Source of the DNA: Cylindrotheca closterium
Lineage: Eukaryota; Bacillariophyta; Bacillariophyceae; Bacillariales; Bacillariaceae
Length of the DNA stretch: 64,000 nucleotides
Direction: 5' to 3'
Assembly: GCA_933822405.4 (NCBI GenBank)
Contig: CAKOGP040000114.1
Location: 1-64,000, forward strand
Position 1 is the first letter of the stretch. Each line of letters opens with the position of its first letter. The notes beneath the pieces are model-generated. The model saw nothing but the letters and a program-made list of their open reading frames with translations. It had not been told where the DNA came from and did not search any database. Shown here piece by piece: positions 11,368 to 19,527 of this stretch. Position numbers and translations under genes: made by a program.

Positions 11368-13052
11368 TTATCCGGCAAGATCCCAGATGTTCTGGAGTTG
11401 CGCCAAAGGATCAAATTCCAAAAAGTGGTCCAAAAACCCGTGGGCCCCTGTGGAGGTCGATCCCGGGGCAGACGTGGCCGCCATGACGGGAGTGATCCTC
11501 GACAGCGCACTGCGTTGACGTTCCATGATTCGTCGACGGCGTTCCTTGCGAGATCCTTGTTGGCAATGCAAATTCAAGTATTCATGCAACGTCATGGGTG
11601 TAGTCTCTCCATTATCGTCTTCGCCCTCGACAATCAAGACGACTTGCTTCGGCATCTTGCCACCCGAAGAGGATGATGATGATGAAGAAGAGTACTCTCT
11701 TTGAAGCTCTGGAGCGTCAATCACCACTTTACAGGCCTTTCGCGATGGAGGTTCGGATTTGATGGTAGCTGCGCATTTGGCAAACTGCGAAATCTCATCG
11801 GCACCACCATCCGAAAAGACAGACATCATGGTAGGATTGGCTAGGGAGAATGGTAGTTCGCCCATGCCATCTTCGTCTTCTTCTTCTTTTGGCATCATGG
11901 AGCTGTCCTTTATAACGGAGGCAAACATGTTGGTGATGCAGGAAATGCCATCACCCGTTTCTTCGAGAGGTTCCCATTGATCATACCAATCACGTTCGGA
12001 TAGTGATGATTCGGAATCAAATTGGTCTTGTTCTTGTTCTTCGTCTTCATCGTTCATTTCGTTGAGTGGTTTGGTTTCAGAAACAGCCGACATGGACGCT
12101 GCATCATTCTCGTCGTCATCATCACCACCACCATCGTCAGCATGAGCTTCGATTGGTTCACTGACAAGGGCGGGGGCACCGTTCGCGGAATCCTCATTAG
12201 CATCAGCATCCTCAACAAGGGCAACAGCAGGAGCAATGGTTGCTCCAGCTGAATCTTGTTGCTGAGAGTTTGCTGCTGCTGCTGCTGCTGCTTCCATGTT
12301 TGATGCCTCAGCGACTTGCAAATCTTTGGCACTTTCCTCCACTTGAAGAATGTTGGATTCCTGGTTTCGTTCTTCTGGTGAAGCCTCTGCTGGTGTCAGA
12401 CTGGAGGATTCCGGAGACCGATCTTCTTCCAGATTGGTCTCGAAGGAATCTTCGTTCGCAGGCATTATTCTCGCCTCTTCCGATCGAACCTTAGGGGCCA
12501 AGTAGACAAACTCTTCGTCTTGATCTTGGGCAGTGGTAAAGGTCCTTTCGTCTTCCGGTCCTGTTGAATTGATTGATAAGAGAAAAAAAGAGAAAATCTT
12601 GGGTGTCAGCATTCAGATCCAAAAAATATCTAAACACATCCTAACTGCAATTTCAATAACGTAATAGTAATATCAAACGTACCTTCTATTGTGTGATGCT
12701 CTCCCATGACCTGAGTGGCATCGTCATCGACTGAGGAAGCTTCGGAATGGCAATCTTCGGCATTGTCCACTTGATCAGAAGAATCATCATTGGAAGATGA
12801 ATCCTTATTCCCAGTGCTCTCCTTGTCCACTTCATCCGAGACAAGAGTGCTGGTTCCACCGTAGGCAGAGAGCGTTTCCGGCCAGGTATCTTCATCTGCA
12901 TCCAATGCCTTGTACGGATAATCATCGTCATCCGGTCTAATGATTAATTCAATTTCTTGTTCGCAAGCCATTGGCTTTCCAGGAGATTCATCAAACGGGA
13001 CTTCGGAATCATCGTCCCCTTGCGAGGTTGGACTTTCTTCAATCCAGAACAT
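11368..13052 (-). CDS. Acidic, mostly disordered protein of unknown function
   Basis: Two exons, 13052-12683 and 12560-11368, with a 122-base intron (GTACGT donor, CAACAG acceptor) that joins in phase 1 to give about 520 aa. Not recognised. The protein is strongly acidic and low in complexity: runs such as DDDSEVPFDES, DDGGGDDDDENDAA and NEMNDEDEEQEQD alternate with Ala/Gln tracts and a Ser run. The only region that looks structured is the C-terminus: MTLHEYLNLHCQQGSRKERR, a basic helix (RRRRIMERQRSALSRI), and a final hydrophobic HGFLDHFLEFDPLAQLQNIW. The basic helix could bind nucleic acid or a partner, but this is a guess. No signal peptide; nuclear or cytosolic location is likely. Frame continuity across the intron supports a real gene. 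Confidence 0.7.
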
Positions 13053-14813
13053 GACTGATTGACTGATGAGTGAGTGAGTGAATGAGTGAATCGATAGATG
13101 GGGGTCTGCTTATTTCAATAGTTGAATGGTAGTTTAGTAGAAAGAAGTATCAATCTACTGAAATTTCGCTTCGATTATATGCCTGTGCAATTATCTTCTC
13201 ATCTTCCTGACAAAAAGCCTCGTGTACAATTCGTGGGATAGGGTCAAGCAAGCAGGTATCTCTGCAGGCTTCTTGTCGGATTGCGCGCGTTATACAAAAC
13301 CATAAGTAAACAAACGTTGTTTTTTCCGCGGAATCGTTGATGCTAGTCAAGCGCGACGAACGGCTCGAACTGGCTCGAACTCTTCCGCAGGCGGGGCCTC
13401 TACATAGCTGTAAAATATGTTGGGAACGGATAATTTTCCCGCGCGAATTCAAAAGATCACGCGGGTCGAGATTCTTCGGGCAGAAGGAGGAAGCGAAGGA
13501 ATAAAAGGAAACCATGCACTCACACCCAAACGACAAAGAATGAATGAATGAATGAGTGAATGAATGAATGAATGAATGAGCGAACCAGTATAAACATGCG
13601 ACTTTGGAATTATATTGTAACTGAGCAACTGAATAGAATGTTCTCCTTTCTGCTGATGTTCACCTGAAGTCGCGACGAATGATGTTAACCTCGGACAAGA
13701 AGAGATAACTACTATACGATTGAAGGAGGTGATTTAGCAGCATTATTCCTGCAACCGCAACTACTGTGCATCTCGGTGTCAATGGCCATCGTCATCATCG
13801 AAACGCCAACGCAGAATCAACAATCTTCCTGACCTATGCGTCATACGTGAGGAATCCTGAAGTAGGTGATGCTTCCACCACGCACCACCAGCACGAGCAT
13901 AAAATCATCCATCGAGGAGGAGGAGGAGGAGGAGTCGGTATCATCATGGCCAACAACAACAACCACAACAACAACAACCACTACAACTACCGGTGGGCTA
14001 CAAGAGACGCGCATACTTCAAAGGTCTCTATTTACACGTCATTTTTACTGCTGGAAGATGTATTTCGAACAAGAAGGAACCCTTGTTGCCCTTTTGTTCG
14101 AAAATTTGGTGATGTAATGTCGTAGTGGCAGTTGAAGATTTTTTTGGATGCGTTTACGATTACCGTTGACCGATTATTTTGTGTGTGATTGTGTAGGATT
14201 GTCTTGTTGTGTGTCTTGTGTTCGAAACATGGATTATCATTTTGAAATAAATATCATGATGTAGGAAGGAACCATAGGTACTTCTTTTGGGTAGGGACAA
14301 GGCTCATAAACTCAAAGAGAGAGAGAGAGAGAGAGAGAGGCTGGCATTGAGCTATATCTGCCATCCCGCTTCTGCTACAAACGTTGTATGTGCAAACATT
14401 CCCTGCCTGAACAATGCCGATCCTTTTTCAAAAGAGTCCAACCACAATGATGACGGTCCCTCTGCTGGAACCCAAATATGAAATATTAGTTGGAGTGGGC
14501 GAGAGTATAGTGCATACTATAAAGCAGACAATCAATCAATCAATCAATCGACGAGTCAATTTTATTGGGATACCGTTGTGTATACACCTTTAAGGAAAAA
14601 AACAAGTTGAAGAATGTCCTGTTTCAAAGATAATATAGAAAAGATACAAGATAGAACAATAGCACTATTATTACTTGAAACTCTTGTTTCCCACTTTGCT
14701 CTCCACCTCTTTTCTATCATTCTTCATTGCCCTTCCAGCAAAATGGCTGCCAATCAGCAATAATACAAGGGCACTACTAGTAATTCGCCGATGAATTGGA
14801 ATTGACTCTATTA
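13053..14813. repeat. Gene-poor stretch carrying several microsatellites
   Basis: I see no supportable gene in about 1.76 kb. It contains TGAG/GAAT tetranucleotide tracts at about 13058-13095 and 13535-13578, a GAG-rich run at about 13913-13935, an AAC-rich run at about 13950-13985, a GA dinucleotide run at about 14317-14340 and an AATC tract at about 14530-14550. The open frames over 13766-14125 consist largely of these simple repeats. Confidence 0.55.
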
Positions 14814-15407
14814 TTAGTGCTGCAGTAAGTGCTGATGAGTAATCTGAAGAAGTGGCCGAAGCGCACCGAATCGATTTTTCGTCTTGATAATGGCCCTCTC
14901 TTCCTTGATTTGGCATGCTGTCAACGAATTGGCCAAATGTGCAGCCAGTCGATCAAAGTATTCTTCTTTTTCCATGATTCCCAGTCGCACGTGTTTTTGC
15001 AATATCGCTTGATTGTAAACATCTGCCTTTGGTCCGCTGGTCAATTCGCTGAGATCATCGGCCAAAGCCACCAACAAGAGTTCTTTCTGCAAATGAACCA
15101 ACTCTTTCCTGTTAATTCCACCTTGTTGACAGTAGATTGTCGAAAGAAGGTCGTCTTCGGCAATTCGTTCGGCAAAGTAAATGGTCAAGAAATCCAGGAC
15201 GTCTTCGCCACCCATTAGATTGATTACTCGAGAGGTCGCCTTGGGAGCGGTGGGGCTTCTTGTAGGTGAATGACTCCTGCTTTGGAGAAGGAAACGAGTT
15301 TCGTAGTCACTTTTGGTGTTCTTGGTGATGAGAGCTTCTGCAGATTGATGATTCATTGCTTGATTGATTGTTCGTCTGTTTGCTTGCTTGCTTGCTTGCT
15401 TTTTCAA
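14814..15407 (-). CDS. Truncated-globin-like protein, divergent copy 3
   Basis: 197 aa. The first 60 or so residues are polar (Ser, Thr, Gln, Pro; SRSHSPTRSPTAPKATSR) and probably disordered; internal Met codons allow a shorter start. From about residue 62 the sequence follows the truncated-globin pattern: VINLMGGEDVLDFLTIYFAE (helices A and B, Phe at B10), a central helix LQKELLLVAL, KHVRLGIMEKEEYFDRLAAH with the likely proximal His (F8), and GALRPLL near the end. This copy keeps the cleaner F8 context (KHVRLGI) and therefore anchors the globin call for the two tandem genes. It is divergent from the channel gene at 15687 with 279 bases between starts, mirroring the 4.1-7.1 kb arrangement. 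Haem binding and O2 or NO chemistry are inferred from the family. Confidence 0.72.
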   Translation of the reverse strand: MKKQASKQANRRTINQAMNHQSAEALITKNTKSDYETRFLLQSRSHSPTRSPTAPKATSRVINLMGGEDVLDFLTIYFAERIAEDDLLSTIYCQQGGINRKELVHLQKELLLVALADDLSELTSGPKADVYNQAILQKHVRLGIMEKEEYFDRLAAHLANSLTACQIKEERAIIKTKNRFGALRPLLQITHQHLLQH

Positions 15408-15686
15408 CCAATGTATTGCTGGCGTGTATGAAAGTTAGGTTATTTAGTGGAAGCTTCCCTAACAACCTTGGTCTGCGATCTGTTATTCTTGCGCTTTCTG
15501 ATTATGACTAATTTTTTTTTGATCTTGTTGACCAGATATTTCGAATAAAGTTATCATTCATTCACACAATGATGAGTCATGAGTGATCTGAATCCCGTTT
15601 CGATTCCATTCGAGGTGGTCCAAAGCAAAGTGATCATGAGATCTTTCGATCGAACAGAACATCAAGATGAATAAAAAATTCAACGC
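15408..15686. promoter_or_regulatory. Shared intergenic region between globin 3 and channel copy 2
   Basis: These 279 bases lie between two divergent start codons and are the likely bidirectional promoter. A TGAGTCAT, a bZIP/AP-1-type core, occurs near 15572. The GCTTGCTTGCTT repeat just inside the globin start is at about 15378-15400. Confidence 0.5.
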
Positions 15687-17525
15687 TTGATGAGACACGC
15701 ATTGTGCAATCAATGCACCATGAAAAAGTGTAAAAGCTTATTAGCTTTTTATGCTTTATTCTACCATGCCAAGGCATTATCTTTTGCATCACCCTTGACA
15801 CATGGAAGAACAAGGTCCCTGCTGATGGTAAATGGTGGAACACAGCAGCTGTGGTCCGAAACAGAAGAAGCAGCGTTGTCCGAAAAACTAGAATCCGATC
15901 CATCGGAAGAATCCATGATGCGAGGTGGCGAGTATTCGCCTTCTGCCTGGAACAACGAGACGGATGGTAGCAACATGCCTATGGAAGGCGATGCTGGCAG
16001 TGGTAGCTCTCCTAGCACTATTACTTCACGAACATTTGATTCTGATGCCGAGTTTCTTGAATCTGTAATAAAAGCATCCAACTTTGGGCAAGGTCTTGAT
16101 GAAGGAGAGGACTTGCAAGATATCATCCAAGCCTTTGTCAAGACAAATTACTCCAAAGGGGAGCTCCTCTTTTCTGAAAAGGACGAGACTGGAGACTTTT
16201 TATTTGTGGTGGAATCTGGTCAATTCATTGTCTCTGTGGAAGGACAACAGCTACCAGCTCCCTATGGCATTGCATCTCAGGGAAGCATTATTGGTGAACT
16301 AGCACTCATATATGACACTGGAAGGGTCGGAACCGTACGAGCCAAGACAGATGTTACAGGCTTTCGATTGGATCGGGATGCCTTTCTGAAATGGCTCGAA
16401 AAGTGGCCAGGAAAACGAAACGATTTGAAGCACGAACTGAAACAGATTGACGATGTCATTGCCAAGGTATCGGGCGTCCGTCTCAAATATGGTGGTAGCG
16501 TCATTCGTAAAATCAATCCCTCTCGTCTCTGGCTGTGGACTCGATGGTCCGGGACCATTCTACAACATGCTTGGAAGGTTTCCTTGGCCAACTTGCTGAC
16601 TGCCACTACCCTCGTCGTTGCAACTCGACTCTTGGCCAAACCAACTTGGGGACTTACCGTCATGCCCGATCCCAACAACCCACTCATTAGCAAAATGCTG
16701 GGCCTCTTTGATGTTTGGCAGTATCTGATGACTGTGACGACTTTTATCTTGACATTCTTTTTGGGACAGGCCTACAGTTTGTGGAGGGACATTTACTCGA
16801 CGGCTCGGGTGGTCCAAGGACGACTCAGTGATATCAACTTGATGTTGGCAGTTTCGGCAGAACGAGATCGGAGTGGAGCGTACACCAAGAGGGCCAGAGA
16901 ATTAATGGAAGACGTGGCCAGTTATACTAGATTGTATCACGTATTCATGTGGGCATCCTTTTCCAACAAACTCAATCTGTTATTGAGTGACATGGGACTC
17001 CGGCGAATGGTGAATCGAGGAGTATTGAGTAGGAAGCAATTCAATACACTTCAAAAGCTGGATGCTACTACGGTGGCCCCTCAACATGCATGTTTGATCT
17101 GGATCATGACTCGATTTCTAAAGGGAATGCAAGACAATGTCGTTCCCAACGATGTGACCATGAAGCAAACGTTATTCAACAAGGCCATGGAACTACAAGG
17201 AACCTTTGCTGGAGTTGGAGGCAAATTGGCTGGCAGATCACCGCTGGCATATGTTCATCTAGTCCAAATACTTGTGGATTCCTTTTTATTACTGGCACCG
17301 GTTGCTCTCACGTACAAGCTTGGGGTATGGGGCATTCCTGCAGTTGGTATTTTGACGCTCTTTTACTCGGGACTATTGGATTTGTCCAAGATCTTGTTGC
17401 ACCCATTAGGCAATGACGATGACATTTATGACGAATCCGTAAACATGGATCTAGCTGTGATTATTCGGGAAAGCAACGGTGGATCCACCCGATGGATGGA
17501 CGGTGGTGAATTATTGCCATTTTAG
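15687..17525 (+). CDS. Cyclic-nucleotide-binding domain fused to bestrophin-like channel, copy 2
   Basis: 612 aa, single exon. The hydrophobic N-terminus ending in HAKALSFASP looks like a signal peptide and could begin a bipartite plastid targeting signal, but a plastid location is unproven. An acidic linker leads to a CNB domain (about residues 130-255) with the cassette GELALIYDTGRVGTVRAKTD, closely resembling the cAMP pocket of protein kinase A regulatory subunits (Glu and Arg present). From about residue 275 the protein resembles bestrophins: a helix around HAWKVSLANLLTATTLVVAT, ILTFFLGQAYSLWRDIYSTA (compare the QAY-x-RWWEAR region of the family), the helices LVQILVDSFLLLAPVAL and IPAVGILTLFYSGLLDLSKI, then HPLGNDDDIYDESVNMD, resembling the calcium-clasp region. 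Copy 1 at 4089 has the same order and an extra intron. Expected role: cyclic-nucleotide-regulated anion channel. Confidence 0.82.
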   Translation: MMRHALCNQCTMKKCKSLLAFYALFYHAKALSFASPLTHGRTRSLLMVNGGTQQLWSETEEAALSEKLESDPSEESMMRGGEYSPSAWNNETDGSNMPMEGDAGSGSSPSTITSRTFDSDAEFLESVIKASNFGQGLDEGEDLQDIIQAFVKTNYSKGELLFSEKDETGDFLFVVESGQFIVSVEGQQLPAPYGIASQGSIIGELALIYDTGRVGTVRAKTDVTGFRLDRDAFLKWLEKWPGKRNDLKHELKQIDDVIAKVSGVRLKYGGSVIRKINPSRLWLWTRWSGTILQHAWKVSLANLLTATTLVVATRLLAKPTWGLTVMPDPNNPLISKMLGLFDVWQYLMTVTTFILTFFLGQAYSLWRDIYSTARVVQGRLSDINLMLAVSAERDRSGAYTKRARELMEDVASYTRLYHVFMWASFSNKLNLLLSDMGLRRMVNRGVLSRKQFNTLQKLDATTVAPQHACLIWIMTRFLKGMQDNVVPNDVTMKQTLFNKAMELQGTFAGVGGKLAGRSPLAYVHLVQILVDSFLLLAPVALTYKLGVWGIPAVGILTLFYSGLLDLSKILLHPLGNDDDIYDESVNMDLAVIIRESNGGSTRWMDGGELLPF

Positions 17526-17557
<32 letters not shown>

Positions 17558-17689
17558 TTATTCATTCATTCGGCATAATACTGTAGATTGGGTTTATAGC
17601 TATGCAATGGTGTCAGATTTTCACTGTAATATTCGCAATACACATTACAAGTATCTTATTTTATAGAGTTGTGATGTAATACATAATTA
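17526..17689. repeat. GATT tetranucleotide tract between convergent genes
   Basis: Immediately after the stop of the channel gene lies a perfect GATT repeat of about seven units (about 17526-17555), followed by AT-rich 3-prime sequence shared with the convergent gene that ends at 17690. Confidence 0.6.
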
Positions 17690-19182
17690 CTAACTCAATG
17701 ATTGCCTGGGCAGAAATCCAAAGAATCTTTGCCATGTTGTGTATGTCACCGTGGCGCCCTTGCTTGACTGGTGCTGACCTCTTGGTGCTGCTGCCGTCGT
17801 CCCCGCTGCAGTATTGTTGTTGCTTCCAGTCACGCCTCTGGATTTTGCAGCCGGTTTCTCCTTTTTCTCCTTCTTTTGCTTCTTGTCGCTGCTGCTGCTA
17901 CCGCCGCCACCAAACAATCCTCTGGATTTTGCAGCCGGTTTCTCCTTATTTGTCTCGTCCTTATTGTTATTGCCACTGGCACTAGCAGCCGCCGAAGCAT
18001 CGTTCTTGGGTTTGGGTGGTTCTGATTCGATATGCTTGAGTTTGGTACCCGCCCATGGGGAAGGTGCGGCATCATCACCAGCCTGTGCAGCTTCGGTATT
18101 GAGAGTAGCTTTGCTGTTGGTAGAGGGTGTTTTCTTGAGTTGGGTTCCCGCCCACGCTGGCGGCTTGTCCCCACTTGCTGCGGATGTGGGACTCTTATTG
18201 TTGCTGTTATTGTTGTTGGTTGGTGAGGGTGTCTTTTTCAACTCATTTTTCGCCCATGGCACTGCTCCTTTATTATTATTGTCGCCGCCGCTGCCGCCAG
18301 GACTAGTCGGTGTGGTACTTTTATTGGCACCACCAGGACTTGTCGGAGCACCATTTGTTTTCTTGAGCGCTGCTCCCCCCGCCACCCATGGTGCCGGGGC
18401 TGGTGCTGGTGTTGGTGCCTTTGGTGTAGTGGAAGTCGGAGCGGCTCTCGATTTGGCTGCTCCCACTGGAGCTGGTGCCGCTTTTGATTTCGACTTATTG
18501 GGAGCTGGTGAATCGTCGACCGCGGAATTACTTTTGCAACACAACCCGCCACCGGATTTCTTTTTATTACCACCACTGGCGGCGGAGGCGGCGGGCATGC
18601 TTCTCGATTGCGATGCTGGTGGCGTATTTTCTTTCGCCGCATCAGCATCCGTTTCTGCTGGTGTTTCGTCTTCCTCGTCGTCAATTCCTAAGACTCCCTT
18701 CTTGTTGAAGGTGCCCTTTTCATTCATATCATGGACTGTCTGGTAATCCCCTACAAACTCTGGCTGGACCCAGGCAGACTGCTTTACAAATCTGTAGTGG
18801 TTGTACAAAAGGTGAGAATAACTTGATGGATGGATGGATGGATTGATTGATGGATGGGTCGATGGATGGATGGATGCATTGACGACATGCCTTAAACATA
18901 ACAACAACAAATAAGGAAGAACTGCCAGCCAAATAAATGAAAGAAAAAAACTCACACTTGTGGATACTTGGTTCCCAATCCAGATACCTTGAGCAGATCG
19001 TCTCTTTGTTGCTTGGCTGCAGGATCCGCACCATCGACAATCTCCACCTTACCCAAGTTGCTGGCATTGATGATCGATTGAATGACATCTTGGTTCTTGT
19101 TTTCTCGATCCGTCGTTTGTCGACTAATTAACAGAATCAGTTTGGGATAATCATCGTTTGGATTTTTCGGTGGGGCAACCAT
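17690..19182 (-). CDS. Glutaredoxin/SH3BGR-like domain with repeated WA...LKK disordered tail
   Basis: Two exons, 19182-18956 and 18791-17690, joined in phase 2 across a 164-base GTGAGT-CAG intron, giving about 442 aa. The splice rebuilds a small thioredoxin-fold domain: [20 protein letters not shown], a central [25 protein letters not shown] and [20 protein letters not shown]. The order (beta strand, YPQ with the cis-Pro position, then FVGDYxxVxxMNE) resembles SH3BGR-family glutaredoxin-like proteins; I see no CxxC active site, so redox catalysis is unlikely. From about residue 110 the protein is low-complexity (Ala, Pro, Ser, Lys) with four related motifs: [31 protein letters not shown] and [14 protein letters not shown] recalls actin-binding WH2/thymosin motifs, but the remainder differs. 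The intron carries a TGGA repeat whose translation ([12 protein letters not shown]) is not part of the protein. Confidence 0.7.
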
Positions 19183-19527
19183 TTTTTATATGATACACTG
19201 GCAACAACGAGATCGAATGCTACTCTGATATCGAAGCCGGGAGGATAGTAGAGAGGAGAGCGTAGTAAATACCTATGATGTTGAAGCGACCCCCAAAACC
19301 TGACGATAATGACCCACAATAAGCCACAAGGATCTTGCCTTTTATATGCTTGATGTCCATGTGACTACAATGACCCGATTCAATCCCGAACCATGTGGTA
19401 CTACTTTAGTACTCCTTAGTGCTTCTTGATGATGATTCGAAGGAGGTCCTAAGTGCAGATCTAATCAAAAATCTGTATGGTTGTTATTTTATAAAATATA
19501 GTTGTTAAAAAAATTACTACATTGCTT
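19183..19527. other. Intergenic region, no gene seen
   Basis: About 345 bases between the start of the SH3BGR-like gene and the 3-prime end of the receptor gene. Nothing beyond AT-rich sequence and ordinary promoter or UTR sequence is visible. Confidence 0.5.

Noticed and set aside
13766..14125. Overlapping open frames rich in His, Asn and Glu or Thr
   Set aside because: The frames consist mainly of GAG and AAC simple repeats and carry no other protein-like sequence.
17814..18746. A 310-codon plus-strand open frame opposite the SH3BGR-like gene
   Set aside because: It is the mirror of a Pro/Ala/Ser-rich tail whose codon composition leaves the opposite frame open; it is Leu/Ala-rich without domains, and the minus-strand gene has a phase-consistent intron and a recognisable domain.
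18800..18955. [16 protein letters not shown] repeat peptide continuous with the SH3BGR-like frame
   Set aside because: It is the translation of a TGGA repeat inside an intron with clear GTGAGT and CAG borders; splicing rebuilds the conserved domain.
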